Positions 9,867-19,949 of a DNA stretch of 64,000 nucleotides are shown here, piece by piece (within the stretch, counting starts at the first letter, position 1; the number at the start of each line of letters is the position of its first letter). The notes beneath the pieces were generated by a model that searched no databases, was not told the DNA's origin, and saw nothing but the letters and a program-made list of their open reading frames with translations. The DNA is taken from assembly GCA_004000515.1 (NCBI GenBank), contig CP034537.1:6965501-7029500 (forward strand), in the 5' to 3' direction. The position numbers and the translations under genes were made by a program. This DNA is from Pseudomonas poae. Lineage in GTDB: Bacteria; Pseudomonadota; Gammaproteobacteria; Pseudomonadales; Pseudomonadaceae.

Positions 9867-10002
9867 CATTTCCAGAAATGAGTTATCACGGTTATAGCCA
9901 AGCGTCGTAATGAGAAGTCGCACAATGTCGCGTACGCACTCAAGCCCCTGAACTAGCCTCGAAAGTGTCGCCGGCATGGCGACGGGCAGCCAAGGAGCTT
10001 CT

Positions 10003-10131
10003 ATGCCAACCAGATATCGTGATGCGGTAACAGGGGAATACGTGACAGAGGGTGAGGCGAAAAAAAGGCCAAGGGAGACGGTGAAGGAAACCGATAAAAA
10101 GGCACCGTCGAAGCCGAAGGGTAGGAAATAG
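10003..10131 (+). CDS. Small basic hypothetical protein, 42 residues
   Basis: The reading frame starts MPTRYRDAVTGEYVTEGEAKK and is followed by a Lys/Pro/Thr-rich basic tail ending PKGRK. ATG at 10003 is preceded by AAGGAG at ideal spacing and a strong terminator follows the stop, so it is a real transcription unit. The composition fits a small cytosolic, perhaps nucleic-acid-contacting protein. Short proteins of this type are common in Pseudomonas but I know of no function. Confidence 0.7.
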   Translation: MPTRYRDAVTGEYVTEGEAKKRPRETVKETDKKAPSKPKGRK

Positions 10132-10149
10132 AAAAAATACTCAGAAACG

Positions 10150-10187
10150 AAAAAGCCCCGTAGCTTGTTCAGCTACGGGGCTTTTTT
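10150..10187 (+). terminator. Rho-independent terminator
   Basis: The stem AAGCCCCGTAGCT / AGCTACGGGGCTT has a five-base loop and ends in a T6 run. It closes the small basic protein gene and also has an A-run on the other side, so it may stop transcription from the tRNA-Ser strand too. Confidence 0.9.
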
Positions 10188-10195
10188 CTATGTAA

Positions 10196-10285
10196 TGGCG
10201 GAGAGATAGGGATTCGAACCCTAGGTACCGGTGAAGGTACAACGGATTTCGAATCCGTCCCATTCGGCCACTCTGGCATCTCTCC
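10196..10285 (-). tRNA. tRNA-Ser (anticodon CGA)
   Basis: On the minus strand a 90-nt class II tRNA runs from GGAGAGATGCC to CTCTCCGCCA with encoded CCA. The acceptor stem GGAGAGA pairs with TCTCTCC. The anticodon stem ACGGA/TCCGT encloses TTCGAAA, giving anticodon CGA. A long variable arm (TTGTACCTTCACCGGTACC) and the T-loop GTTCGAATC are present. It lies just downstream of purC, on the same strand. Confidence 0.96.
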
Positions 10286-10369
10286 AACGGCGCGCATCAT
10301 AACAGCGTGATTCAGGAAAGCAAAGCTCGAAACGAGATTTTTTTCCGTGCTATCAGATGCTTGCGTCGA

Positions 10370-11083
10370 TTAAAGCGGTACGCCAAGACGGTTGGCGACT
10401 TCTTCGTAGGCTTCGATAACGTCACCGAGGCCCTGGCGGAAGCGGTCTTTGTCCATCTTTTTCTTGGTGTCCTTGTCCCACAGGCGGCAGCCGTCCGGGC
10501 TGAACTCGTCGCCCAGGACGATGGAGCCGTCGTGGAACACACCGAATTCCAGCTTGAAGTCCACCAACAGCAGGCCGGCGTCGTCAAACAGCTTGCTCAG
10601 CACGTCGTTGACCTTGAGGGACAACTCCTTCATGCGCGCCAGTTGCTCAGCGGTGCCCCAACCGAACGCCACGACGTGGGATTCGTTGATGAACGGGTCG
10701 CCCTTGGCGTCGTCCTTCAGGAACAGCTCGAACGTGTAAGGGTTGAGCTTAAGGCCCTCTTCCACGCCCAGGCGCTTGACCAGGCTGCCGGCGGCGTAGT
10801 TACGCACGACGCATTCAACCGGGATCATGTCCAGCTTCTTGACCAGGCACTCGTTGTCGCCCAGCAGTTTGTCGAATTGGGTCGGAATGCCGGCCTCTTC
10901 GAGTTTCTGCATGATGAAGGCGTTGAACTTGTTGTTCACCATGCCCTTGCGGTCCAGCTGTTCGATGCGCTTGCCGTCGAACGCCGAGGTGTCGTTGCGA
11001 AACAGCAGGATCAGGCGGTTGGCGTCGTCGGTCTTGTAAACCGACTTGGCTTTGCCGCGGTAGAGTTCTTCACGTTTTTCCAT
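10370..11083 (-). CDS. purC: Phosphoribosylaminoimidazole-succinocarboxamide (SAICAR) synthase
   Basis: 237 residues, the full length of bacterial PurC. It joins CAIR and aspartate with ATP in de novo purine synthesis. Family motifs are clear: [56 protein letters not shown] and [14 protein letters not shown]. It follows the MBL and bamC genes on the same strand and the tRNA-Ser lies downstream. Confidence 0.97.
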   Translation of the reverse strand: MEKREELYRGKAKSVYKTDDANRLILLFRNDTSAFDGKRIEQLDRKGMVNNKFNAFIMQKLEEAGIPTQFDKLLGDNECLVKKLDMIPVECVVRNYAAGSLVKRLGVEEGLKLNPYTFELFLKDDAKGDPFINESHVVAFGWGTAEQLARMKELSLKVNDVLSKLFDDAGLLLVDFKLEFGVFHDGSIVLGDEFSPDGCRLWDKDTKKKMDKDRFRQGLGDVIEAYEEVANRLGVPL

Positions 11084-11110
11084 GATGGGCTCCGCTTTGA
11101 GTGAGGTGGG

Positions 11111-11868
11111 CTAGGCGATATGTCGCCAGTCGAGCCCTGAATCTTGATCGGCCAGTTGCAGCCAGTCCGGGTCGCACCCTAGGGTGTCGACAAAACATTG
11201 CCGGGCAAGCGTCGGCAGGTTGTTCTTGCTGCTCAAGTGGGCCAGGACCAGGTGTTGCAGGTCTTGCCAGCCCAACTCATACACCAGGTACGCCGCCTGG
11301 TGGTTGTTCAAATGTCCCAGTTCGCCGCCCACCCGCTGCTTGAGAAAGTATGGGTAGTGACCGCGAGCCAGCAGGTCTCGACAGTGGTTGGACTCGATCA
11401 TCAACGCATCGAGGTCGCGGTAGCCGTCCAGCACCTTGGAGCAGTAGGAACCCAGGTCGGTGAGCACGCCAAAGCGCCGTTCGCCGTCACTGAACACATA
11501 TTGCGTCGGCTCCTGGGCGTCGTGCGCCACGGCAATCACGTCGATGCTCAACGCGCCGATTTGCAACTGCTCGCCACCGGCCAGAAACCTGCGGGTTCAA
11601 TGGGTTTGCGCATCCCGCGCAAGGTGCCGCGACTGAGGTACACCGGAAGATTGTAGCGCCGAGACAGCAAACCCACGCCATGCACGTGGTCGGCATGTTC
11701 GTGGGTCACCAGAATCGCGCTCAGCTGCGTGGGGTGAACCCCCAGGCGCAGCAGGCGCCGCTCGGTTTCTTTTAACGAGAAACCACAATCCACCAGCACA
11801 TACGTGTCGTCATGTGCGACCAGCGTGCCGTTCCCTTGGCTACCGCTGCCGAGAACGGCAAAACGCAT
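11111..11868 (-). CDS. MBL-fold metallohydrolase, YycJ/VicX-like (frameshifted)
   Basis: A beta-lactamase-fold protein with the metal-binding motif THEHADH near residue 55 and the N-terminal MRFAVLGSGSQGNGTLV block of the YycJ/VicX type. Two frames overlap at 11548-11566. One extra A in the run at 11584-11586 (coding strand TTT to TTTT) joins them as PAGFLAGGEQLQIGALSID, giving 252 residues. Later blocks DLGSYCSKVLDGYRDLDALMIESNH and LSSKNNLPTLA fit the family. The gene sits between bamC and purC. Phosphodiesterase or nuclease activity is possible but not shown by sequence. Confidence 0.88.
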
Positions 11869-11872
11869 CGGA

Positions 11873-12986
11873 TCAGCCCAAGTTGTCCTGAATCACACCC
11901 AACACTTTGCGCGCTGTTTCTGCTGGCGCAACGGTGTTGATGTTCTTCTCGACGGTGACTTGTACGCTTTCGCCAACCTTGCTCAAACGAACCTGGTAAC
12001 GCTCGGCACGGGTCTCGATCTCTTCCTTGGTCGGCTTGCTGCCGAACAATTTGCCGAAGAAGCCTGGCTCGTCGTCTTTTCTCGGCCTTTTCAGCCACGT
12101 TGATGTAGTACAGGCCCAGGCTGCGGTTGATGTCTTCAACACGCCACGGGCCTTGCTCCAACGCGCGACCGACGCTGGCCCACGCACGGTCCAGGTCTTC
12201 ACCCAGGTTCAGCACCACGTTGCCGCTGCCGTCTTCAGTGAGGCTGACGCGGCTTGGGGTGTCGTAATCACGTGCGGCGAGCAGGGAAACGGAACCGCCC
12301 TTCTCGGAGATACGGCTCATGCTGGCGAGCATTTCGTCAACCAATGCGGAGTCAACACCGGTGTTGACCGAGCGGTTGGTAAAGTCAACGTTGGCGGTGC
12401 TGCCGGCAGGACGCTCGGCGCTCACCACGTAGACTTCACTGGTGTTGCGCTGCACGCCTGGCTCGATGCGCACACGCACACGGGCCTCGCTGTCAGCGGC
12501 TACACCGCTCGCTTGCAGGCGCTTGGCCATGCTGGCCGACAGCTCGCTGCCTTGCTGCCATGCCGTGGTGAACTCGCCGGTCTGCGGACGTTGCTGGTCG
12601 ATACGGAAACCGTTGTCCTGGAAGAACTGCACCGCCACCGGCCAAACTTCGGCAGGTGGGCGCTGAGCCATGATCCAGCGGTTGTCACCGCTCTTCTGCA
12701 GGCTGTAGTCGCTGGCTTCGGCCACGGCCGAGATCGGCTGCGGACGCGGCACTACGTACTCACCCTTGACGGTGTCGTCGGCAACGTTACGCGGGATCGG
12801 CAGCAACGGGTCAAGGCGCTTGGCGACATTGACGTCCGGCGGCAGTTGCATCGGTTTGGTTGCTTGGGCTTCCAGGTAATCGCTACCGCGGTCACGGAAG
12901 TAGCCTTCCGGGCCCCAGATCCAACCGCAGCCACTGGTGCTGGAGATAATCAAGGCAAGTGCGGAAAGTCCGGCCAATCGCTTCAT
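11873..12986 (-). CDS. bamC: Outer-membrane assembly lipoprotein BamC (frameshifted)
   Basis: A lipoprotein of the beta-barrel assembly machinery. The signal peptide MKRLAGLSALALIISSTSGC ends in a lipobox Cys, followed by GWIWGPEGYFRDRGSDYLEA and two helix-grip regions (RPPAEVWPVAVQFFQDNGFRI; GEDLDRAWASVGRALE). As read, the frame slips at the run 12077-12080. Removing one base there restores DDEPGFFGKLFGSKPTKEEIETRAERYQVRL and a stop at 11873, giving 370 residues. It lies 17 bp downstream of dapA, a pairing widespread in gamma-proteobacteria. Confidence 0.93.
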
Positions 12987-13003
12987 GCGTAGTGCTTCCT
13001 CAA

Positions 13004-13882
13004 TTAAACCAGGACGCCGGACTGGCGCAGGGCCTGTCGCAGCGGTTCGTGACAGGCTTCGCTGAGACGGGTGAGCGGCAGACGGATACCGTCCGGCATC
13101 AGGCCCATCTCATACAGCGCCCACTTCACGGGGATAGGGTTGGATTCGATAAACAGTGTCTTGTTGAGCGGCATCAGCTTCTCGTGGATCGCACGGGCGG
13201 TCACGGCGTCACCGGCGATGGCGGCAGCGCACAGTTCGCTCATGGCACGCGGGGCCACGTTGGCAGTCACGGAGATGTTGCCCTTGCCGCCCAGCAGGAT
13301 CAGCTCGACAGCGGTGGCGTCGTCACCGGAGTACACCAGGAAGTCGCTGCTCACGCCGGCCAGGATGTCCTTGGCACGTTGCAGGTCGCCGGTGGCTTCC
13401 TTGATACCGATGATGTTCGGCACGGTGGACAGGCGAATCACGGTCGCGGCCTGCATGTCGCATGCAGTACGGCCCGGTACGTTGTAGAGGATCTGCGGGA
13501 TATCAACGGCTTCGGCGATGGCGCGGAAGTGCTGGTACAAACCTTCCTGGGTCGGCTTGTTGTAGTACGGGGTCACCAGTAGGCAGGCATCGGCGCCGGC
13601 CTTCTTGGCGTTCTTGGTCAGCTCGATCGCTTCACGCGTCGAGTTGGCGCCCGTACCGGCGATGACGGCGATACGGCCCGCAACACGCTTGACTACGAAT
13701 TCGATGACCTGGATATGTTCTTCCACGTCGAGGGTGGCCGATTCACCTGTGGTGCCGACCGCCACAATGGCGTTGGTGCCTTCTTGCAGGTGGAAGTCCA
13801 CCAGTTTGCCCAGGCTGTCCCAGTCGAGATGACCTTGTGCATCCATGGGTGTGACCAGTGCCACCATACTGCCCGCAATCAT
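13004..13882 (-). CDS. dapA: 4-hydroxy-tetrahydrodipicolinate synthase
   Basis: 292 residues. It condenses pyruvate and aspartate semialdehyde on the way to diaminopimelate and lysine. Seen are MIAGSMVALVTPM at the start, VGTTGESATL, the Tyr in LLVTPYYNKPTQEGLYQHF and the Schiff-base Lys in IIGIKEATGDL. ATG at 13882 has GGAG upstream; a longer frame to 14062 has no family similarity. It is co-directional with bamC. Confidence 0.97.
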   Translation of the reverse strand: MIAGSMVALVTPMDAQGHLDWDSLGKLVDFHLQEGTNAIVAVGTTGESATLDVEEHIQVIEFVVKRVAGRIAVIAGTGANSTREAIELTKNAKKAGADACLLVTPYYNKPTQEGLYQHFRAIAEAVDIPQILYNVPGRTACDMQAATVIRLSTVPNIIGIKEATGDLQRAKDILAGVSSDFLVYSGDDATAVELILLGGKGNISVTANVAPRAMSELCAAAIAGDAVTARAIHEKLMPLNKTLFIESNPIPVKWALYEMGLMPDGIRLPLTRLSEACHEPLRQALRQSGVLV

Positions 13883-14155
13883 GCAACCGCTCCTGCCGGA
13901 AAAAGAGAGCCGTAATGGTACTGGCGCCAAGATGCTTGCACAAGCGAAGTACCGCGTGAGGACGCGTTCTGGCGCAACTAAACGACGGGCAATGCCATCA
14001 TTGGGCCAAAGCCGGGGTTTTAGCACGACCCAATCAAGCCGATCACGCAATGAAAACGCCACCTCCTATCCCTTGGCGGCGCTTTTCGCTACCCTTCATG
14101 CTTTGATCGATACAGCCCTCAACGTATCGACCGCTCATCGCTTTAGGAAGGCTGC

Positions 14156-14716
14156 ATGTCCACCCCCACAGTTCGCGAACAATTCCTTGTTATCAGTGCC
14201 CTCGGCGCCAACCCCATGGAGCTGACCAACGTCCTGTGCCGCGCCAGCCATGAAAACCGCTGCGCCGTCGTGACCTCCCGCCTGACCCGCCACGGCGAGT
14301 GCAGTGCGCTGGTGCTGCAGATCTCCGGCACCTGGGACGCCCTGGCGCGCCTGGAAACCGGCCTGCCGGGCCTGGCCAAGAAGCATGACTTCACCGTCAA
14401 CGTGGTACGCAGCGCCGCCTTGGAAAATCGTCCGCAGGCACTGCCCTATGTAGCCTATGTCAGCTCGGCGTACCGTTCGGACATCGTCAACGAGTTGTGC
14501 CAGTTCTTCATCGACCATAACGTCGAATTGGAGAACCTGACCTGCGACACCTACCAGGCCCCGCAAACTGGCGGCACCATGCTCAATGCCACGTTCACCG
14601 TGACCTTGCCGGCCGGCGTGCAGATCAGTTGGCTGCGCGACCAGTTCCTGGACTTTGCCGATGCCTTGAATCTCGACGCCCTGATCGAGCCTTGGCGCCC
14701 ACAGAACCCGATGTAA
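14156..14716 (+). CDS. gcvR: ACT-domain regulator, glycine cleavage system repressor GcvR
   Basis: 186 residues with two ACT modules: EQFLVISALGANPMELTNVLCRASHENRCAVV and PYVAYVSSAYRSDIVNELCQFFIDHNVELENLT. GcvR binds and restrains the activator GcvA in enteric bacteria. In Pseudomonas this gene lies between dapA (divergent) and bcp, as here. ATG at 14156 follows AGGAAG. It probably forms a transcription unit with bcp, 10 bp downstream. Confidence 0.9.
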   Translation: MSTPTVREQFLVISALGANPMELTNVLCRASHENRCAVVTSRLTRHGECSALVLQISGTWDALARLETGLPGLAKKHDFTVNVVRSAALENRPQALPYVAYVSSAYRSDIVNELCQFFIDHNVELENLTCDTYQAPQTGGTMLNATFTVTLPAGVQISWLRDQFLDFADALNLDALIEPWRPQNPM

Positions 14717-14726
14717 GGAAGACCTC

Positions 14727-15200
14727 ATGGCAGTTGTCATCGACATACCCGTAGCCGATTTCGAAGCCCAGGCCACCAGCGGCCAGACCTTCAGCCTCGC
14801 CGCCCTCAAGGGCAAGCAAGTGGTGATCTACTTCTATCCGAAGGACAGCACGCCGGGCTGCACTACCGAAGGCCAGGGCTTTCGTGATCAGTACGCAGCG
14901 TTCAAGGCCGCCAACACCGAGGTGTTTGGCGTGTCGCGCGACAGCGTGAAGTCTCATGAGAACTTCAAGGGCAAGCAGGAATTCCCTTTCGAACTGATCA
15001 GCGACAAGGATGAGGCGGTCTGCCAGCTGTTTGACGTGATCAAGCTGAAGAAGCTGTACGGCAAGGAATACCTGGGCGTGGATCGCAGCACGTTCCTGAT
15101 CGACAAGGACGGCGTACTGCGTCAGGAATGGCGTGGTGTGAAAGTGCCGGGCCACGTGGATGCCGTTCTGGCGGCAGCGCAGGCTTTGAACAAAGCCTGA
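14727..15200 (+). CDS. bcp: Thiol peroxidase Bcp/PrxQ-type peroxiredoxin
   Basis: 157 residues. It reduces peroxides through the peroxidatic Cys in YPKDSTPGCTTEGQGFRD. The resolving Cys five residues later, present in E. coli Bcp, is absent here (GCTTEGQG), so it is probably a 1-Cys or alternative-resolution enzyme. Other family blocks are VFGVSRDSVKSHENF, LISDKDEAVCQLF and RSTFLIDKDG. ATG at 14727 follows GGAAG. It lies directly after gcvR. Confidence 0.94.
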   Translation: MAVVIDIPVADFEAQATSGQTFSLAALKGKQVVIYFYPKDSTPGCTTEGQGFRDQYAAFKAANTEVFGVSRDSVKSHENFKGKQEFPFELISDKDEAVCQLFDVIKLKKLYGKEYLGVDRSTFLIDKDGVLRQEWRGVKVPGHVDAVLAAAQALNKA

Positions 15201-15211
15201 CACGCGGGCAT

Positions 15212-15345
15212 GTAGTGAGCGGGCTTGCCCCGCGCTGGGTGGCGAAGCCGCCCCAATAAGAGCGCCCCGGTATATCAGAAGGACCGAGGCGCCTGGATTT
15301 AGGGCGGCTTCGCCACCCCCAGCGCGGGGCAAGCCCGCTCACTAC
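15212..15345. repeat. Large REP/BIME-type inverted repeat at the bcp-permease convergence
   Basis: The arms at 15212-15254 and 15302-15345 are near-perfect inverted copies of about 43 bp (core GTAGTGAGCGGGCTTGCCCC), differing by two G residues. They enclose a 47-bp spacer. The sequence class (GCGGGCTTGCCCCGCG) is that of Pseudomonas REP elements. It lies between convergent genes, probably acts as a bidirectional terminator or mRNA stabiliser, and its right arm contains the permease stop codon. Confidence 0.88.
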
Positions 15346-16411
15346 AACAATGGCGCGACCACCGGTTCCTGCCGTGGCCACGCATCCAGCACGGCCTTGA
15401 ACAGCGTCGCCAGAGGGATCGCAAAGAACACCCCCAGAATCCCCACAGCCCGCCGAACAACAACACCGCACAGATGATCGCCACCGGGTGCAGGTTAACC
15501 GCCTCAGAGAACAGCAGCGGTACCAGTACGTTGCCATCCAGGGTCTGGATGATGCCATACACCGCCATCAGGTAGATGAACTGGTCGCTCCAGCCCCATT
15601 GGAACAGCGCGATCAACATCACCGGCACCGTCACCACCACTGCACCTACGTACGGCACCACTACCGATAGGCCCACCAACAAGGCGAGCAGGGCCGCATA
15701 GTTCAGGTCCAGGGCAACAAAGGCAATGTAGGTAACGCCGCCGCAGATGATGATCTCGATGACCTTGCCACGGATGTAGTTCGCGATCTGCCGGTTCATC
15801 TCCTCGGCCACCCGGGTAATCAGCGCCCGTTCACGCGGCAGATACCCACGCACCCAGCGGCCGATCATGGCGCGGTCCTTGAGGAAGAAGAACACCAGAA
15901 TTGGTACTAGCACCAGGTAGATCATGATGTTGACCAACAGCGGAAGGCTGGACAGGGAAAAGGTCAGCGCCCATTGCCCGAACTTTCCTATCTCACCACG
16001 CGCCACTTCGATGGCTTGCAACACTTGCTCATCCGACACCAGGTGCGGGTAACGCTCCGGTAACAACAGCAACAACGACTGCCACTTGGCGAGCATGCCC
16101 GGCAACTCGTTGAACAGCGTGATCAGTTGGTGCCACAACAACGGCAACACCACCACGATGAACAGCACCAGCAACCCCATGAACAAGGCGAACACCAACC
16201 CCACCGCCGCCCCACCCGGCAGACGCAAACGCTCAAGGGTCGTGACCAGCCCTTGCATCAGGTAAGCCAGCACCATCCCCGCCAGCACCGGCGCCAGCAT
16301 GCCACCCAAGGTAAGTACGGCCGTGAAGGCCAGAAACAGCAGGACCGCCAGCACCACAGCTTCTTCGTCGGAGAAGTAGCGCTGGATCCAGTCTCGTAAC
16401 ACTTTGAACAT
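15342..16411 (-). CDS. AI-2E/PerM-family transporter (frameshifted near the C-terminus)
   Basis: An inner-membrane protein with about seven or eight helices and the PerM/YhhQ-type signature near the C-terminus (GLSVVVPYVGAVVVTVPVMLIAL, YGIIQTLDGNVLVPLLFSEAVNLHPVAIICAVLLFGGLWGFWG). As read, it runs into an Arg/Cys-rich tail. One extra C in the run at 15431-15435 restores VFFAIPLATLFKAVLDAWP and a stop at 15342, giving 356 residues. The start is ATG at 16411 with GAGG upstream. The family exports AI-2 or ions in various hosts; the substrate here is unknown. Confidence 0.88.
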
Positions 16412-16442
16412 CAATCAACCTCGGGTGGTGGGGGCAAACGGT

Positions 16443-16682
16443 TCAGGCCTTGCGCAACCAGTAACGGTACACACCGGCGGCGTCTTCTTCGTGCAACAGA
16501 GTATGCCCGGCCAACTTGGCAAAGGTTCGGAAATCCCGCTGGGAACCTGCATCCGTGGCGATGACCTTGAGCACTGCGCCACTGGCCAGACGATTGAGCT
16601 CCAGCTTGGCCTTGAGCAACGGCAACGGGCAATTGAGGCCGCTGGCGTCAAGTTCGGCATCGAAGGCTACAGCGTCGGTCAT
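16443..16682 (-). CDS. TusA-like sulfur-carrier protein
   Basis: 79 residues with the TusA hallmark Cys in LDASGLNCPLPLLKAKLELNRLASG and a typical end AGHTLLHEEDAAGVYRYWLRKA. Proteins of this family pass persulfide sulfur in tRNA thiolation or sulfur metabolism. It lies 31 bp upstream of the PerM-type gene on the same strand, so they may be co-transcribed. Whether it is the TusA of tRNA 2-thiolation or a paralogue cannot be told. Confidence 0.88.
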   Translation of the reverse strand: MTDAVAFDAELDASGLNCPLPLLKAKLELNRLASGAVLKVIATDAGSQRDFRTFAKLAGHTLLHEEDAAGVYRYWLRKA

Positions 16683-16777
16683 GGTTTTACTCCGGGCAAG
16701 CGTTTGGGCTGCTTAGAATATCTGGTCCGAAGCTCAGTGTCCGGCTACAGTAAGCTCTTTGTCGAAAGGCTCTGTGC

Positions 16778-18212
16778 ATGACTTTTTTGCGCCCTACCCT
16801 GCTGACGCTGGCTTGCCTGCTGGCCTCCCCAGGCTTCGCTGACGACCTGCCGTCACTTGGCGACGCCAGTTCTGCCATTGTCTCGCCACAACAGGAATAC
16901 CAACTGGGCCGCGCATGGCTGGCCTACCTGCGGGGCCAGGTCTCGCAGCTCAACGACCCGCAGCTCAAGGATTACGTTGAAACCAGCGTGTACAAACTGG
17001 TGGAGACCAGCCAGGTCAATGACCGGCGCCTGGAGTTCATCCTGATCAACAGCCCGCAACTGAACGCCTTTGCTGCGCCTGGCGGGATTGTCGGGGTCAA
17101 CGGTGGCCTGTTCCTCAATGCGCAGACCGAAGGCGAGTACGCTTCGGTACTGGCCCACGAATTGGCGCACTTGTCTCAACGCCACTTCGCCCGTGGCGTG
17201 GAAGCGCAACAGCGCATGCAGATCCCGATGATGGCCGCCCTACTCGGCGGCATCATTGCTGCAGCGGCAGGTGCAGGTGATGCCGGTATTGCCGCGATTG
17301 CCGGCACCCAGGCGGCGGCGATCCAGGAACAGCGCCGTTTCTCTCGCCAGAACGAGCAAGAAGCTGACCGTATCGGCATCCTTAATCTGGAAAAAGCCGG
17401 CTACGACCCGCGTTCAATGCCGACCATGTTTGAACGCCTGATGCGTCAATACCGCTTTGACGCCAAGCCACCGGAATTCCTGCTGACGCACCCGGTCACC
17501 GAATCACGGATCGCCGACACTCGTAACCGCGCCGAACAAGCCAAGCCAGGCGGCAAGGAAGACAGCTTGCGCTATCAACTGATTCGCGCGCGGGTGCAGT
17601 TGCAATACGAAGACACCCCTGGCCTCGCCGCCAAGCGCTTCCAGGCGCAACTGGACGAAAAACCCAAAAAACGACGTGGCGCGCTATGGGCTGGCAATCG
17701 CCCAGATCAAAGGCTCCCAATTCAAGGAGGCACGTGAAAACCTCGCGCCTCTCCTGGCCAAGGCGCCCACGGACATCACCTATAACCTCGCGCAGATCCA
17801 ACTGGACATCGATAACAACCGCTTGCCCGACGCTCAGCAGCGCACCGACAAGATGCTCACCCAGTACCCCGGCAACTATCCGCTGAACCAGGTGCGTGTA
17901 GACCTGCTGCTCAAGCAGAACCGCACTGCCGATGCAGAAAAGGCTTTGGACGCGCTGCTCAAATCTCGCCCGGATGATCCTGACGTGTGGTACCAGGTCG
18001 CCGAGACGCGCGGTTTGTCCGGCAACATCATCGGCCTGCATCAAGCCCGTGCCGAATATTTCGCCTTGGTGGGCGACTTCCAGCAGGCCATCCAACAGCT
18101 GGACTTTGCCAAGCGCCGAGCTGGCAGCAACTTCCCACTGTCGTCGCGTATTGACGCTCGGCAGCGTGAACTGATCGAACAGGAACGCCTGGTGAAAGGG
18201 ATGATGAGCTAA
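16778..18212 (+). CDS. M48 metalloprotease with TPR domain, BepA-like (frameshifted)
   Basis: A periplasmic protein. The signal peptide is at residues 1-21 (ending GFADD), the zinc motif is HELAHLSQRH with the downstream ligand in NEQEADRIGI, and LTHPVTESRIADTRN closes the peptidase domain. The C-terminal half is TPR-like (EARENLAPLLAKAPTD, DAEKALDALLKSRPDDPDVWYQVAE). BepA degrades or assists assembly of outer-membrane proteins such as LptD. The frame is broken by one extra A in the A6 run at 17666-17671. Removing it gives 477 residues, the usual BepA length. Confidence 0.9.
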
Positions 18213-18224
18213 AGCCATCACCAC

Positions 18225-18263
18225 AAAAGCCCCACCTTCGTTTAACGAAGGCGGGGCTTTTTC
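18225..18263. terminator. Bidirectional rho-independent terminator between the M48 gene and mucD
   Basis: The stem AAAAGCCCC.CCTTCG / CGAAGG.GGGGCTTTTT is symmetric, with A- and T-runs on either side, between two convergent genes. It can serve both strands. Confidence 0.88.
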
Positions 18264-18278
18264 TATTGGGCTAGCGGA

Positions 18279-19715
18279 TTACTCGGCCAGCTTAAAGGTG
18301 ATGAAGCTGGCACGACCTTGACGCAACACGCGCATCGACACCGAGCGATTCTTCGGCAACGCTTTGGCGATGTCGGTGAATTCCTTGGTGGAGTTGATCG
18401 CCTGGTTGTTCAGGTGGGTGATCACGTCGCCTGGCTGCAAGCCGATCAGGGCCGCAGGACCGTCCTGCACTTCCTTGATCACCACGCCGCTCTTGAGGTC
18501 GAAGCTCTTCTTCTGCTCATCGGTCAGCTCAACCACGGCAATGCCCAGGCGGTTGCTACTGCGCTCGGCACCTGGCTTGGCGTTACCCAAGGCATCCAGC
18601 GTCGCGCCCTCTTCAGGGATCGCGCCGACGGTCAGCTCAACAGTCTGACGCTTGCCTTCACGGATCACTTCCAGCTTGGCCTTGCTGCCAGCCTTGAGTG
18701 CGCCGACCAGGTGCGGCAGGTCCGCCGACATGACGATTGGCTGGCCATTCATGCTCAGGATCACGTCGCCGACTTGCAGGCCACCTTTGGCAGCCGGACC
18801 ATCGTCCTGAATTTGCGCGACCAGGGCTCCGGCCGGCTTGTCGAGACCGAAGGACTCAGCCAGGTCTTTGTTTACTTCCTGAATGACAACGCCCAACCAG
18901 CCGCGACTAACCTTGCCACCACTTTTCAGCTGGTTGGAAACGTCCATGGCCACGTCGATCGGGATCGCGAACGACACGCCCATGAAACCACCGGAGCGCG
19001 TATAGATCTGCGAGTTGATCCCCACAACTTCGCCCGCCAGGTTGAACAGCGGACCGCCGGAGTTGCCCGGGTTGATCGGCACGTCGGTCTGGATGAACGG
19101 CACGTAGTTTTCGTTCGGCAGACTGCGGCCGATCGCGCTGACGATACCTTGGGTGACGGTGTGGTCAAAGCCAAACGGCGAACCAATGGCGACAACCCAC
19201 TGGCCGGCTTTCAGGTCCTGGGATTTGCCCAGTTTCAGCACTGGAAGGTCTTTACCATCGATTTTCAACAACGCCACGTCGGAACGTGGGTCAGTGCCGA
19301 CCAGCTTGGCTTTCAGCTCACTGCGATCAGCCAGGCGTACGAGAATCTCGTCGGCATCGGCAATCACATGGTTGTTGGTGAGGATGTAGCCATCCGGCGA
19401 AATGATGAAGCCCGAACCCAGGGACTGAGCCTCACGCTGGCCACCACCGCCACGCGGGGAGCGCTGCTGCGGCATGCCGCGCTCGAAGAACTCGCGCAGC
19501 ATCGGTGGCAGGCCTTCGAGGTCGGGCATCTGTTGGTTGGAAACCTTGCGGTCCGGCAGTTTCTGCGTGGTACTGATGTTCACCACGGCCGGCGAGGCCT
19601 GCTCGACCAGTTGGGTAAAGTCAGGCAGTTCGGCCGCTTGCGCAGACAAGGACTGGCCCAGCACCAATACCGTGGCGACTATGGATAGGTAAGACTTCAA
19701 ACGTGGTATCGACAT
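18279..19715 (-). CDS. mucD: Periplasmic serine endoprotease MucD (DegP/HtrA family)
   Basis: 478 residues, intact. A signal peptide ends at AQAAE (about residue 28). The catalytic triad is visible as His in LTNNHVI, Asp in RSDVALLKI and Ser in GNSGGPLFN. Two PDZ domains follow (GWLGVVIQEV...; NRLGIAVVEL...). MucD removes misfolded periplasmic proteins and thereby limits AlgU activation. It is the last gene of the algU-mucA-mucB-mucD set. The 234-bp gap after mucB may carry its own promoter, as described for mucD in P. aeruginosa. Confidence 0.95.
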   Translation of the reverse strand: MSIPRLKSYLSIVATVLVLGQSLSAQAAELPDFTQLVEQASPAVVNISTTQKLPDRKVSNQQMPDLEGLPPMLREFFERGMPQQRSPRGGGGQREAQSLGSGFIISPDGYILTNNHVIADADEILVRLADRSELKAKLVGTDPRSDVALLKIDGKDLPVLKLGKSQDLKAGQWVVAIGSPFGFDHTVTQGIVSAIGRSLPNENYVPFIQTDVPINPGNSGGPLFNLAGEVVGINSQIYTRSGGFMGVSFAIPIDVAMDVSNQLKSGGKVSRGWLGVVIQEVNKDLAESFGLDKPAGALVAQIQDDGPAAKGGLQVGDVILSMNGQPIVMSADLPHLVGALKAGSKAKLEVIREGKRQTVELTVGAIPEEGATLDALGNAKPGAERSSNRLGIAVVELTDEQKKSFDLKSGVVIKEVQDGPAALIGLQPGDVITHLNNQAINSTKEFTDIAKALPKNRSVSMRVLRQGRASFITFKLAE

Positions 19716-19949
19716 ACAGCTCCCGTTACGACGAGCAGGGTTGAGCGACAGGGTTCAAGAAACGCCGAAAACTGCGACCGACATCTTTGTTCCGCGAACA
19801 AAACAAGGCCAGAGCCGACAAGCCCTGACCTATAAAAAACATGGGGGATTTTTGCAAGTGAAAATGCTGATCCGGACATTTCATGCTCTCGGCAGCCAAC
19901 CTGGCGTGAACGTACAGTGAAAGGTCAGGATGAACATAGGATTAACGGC

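Noticed and set aside
18318..19688. A 456-codon open frame on the plus strand opposite mucD
   Set aside because: It is the antisense shadow of a GC-rich, fully typical mucD gene, has no ribosome site and encodes His/Gln-rich sequence without family features.
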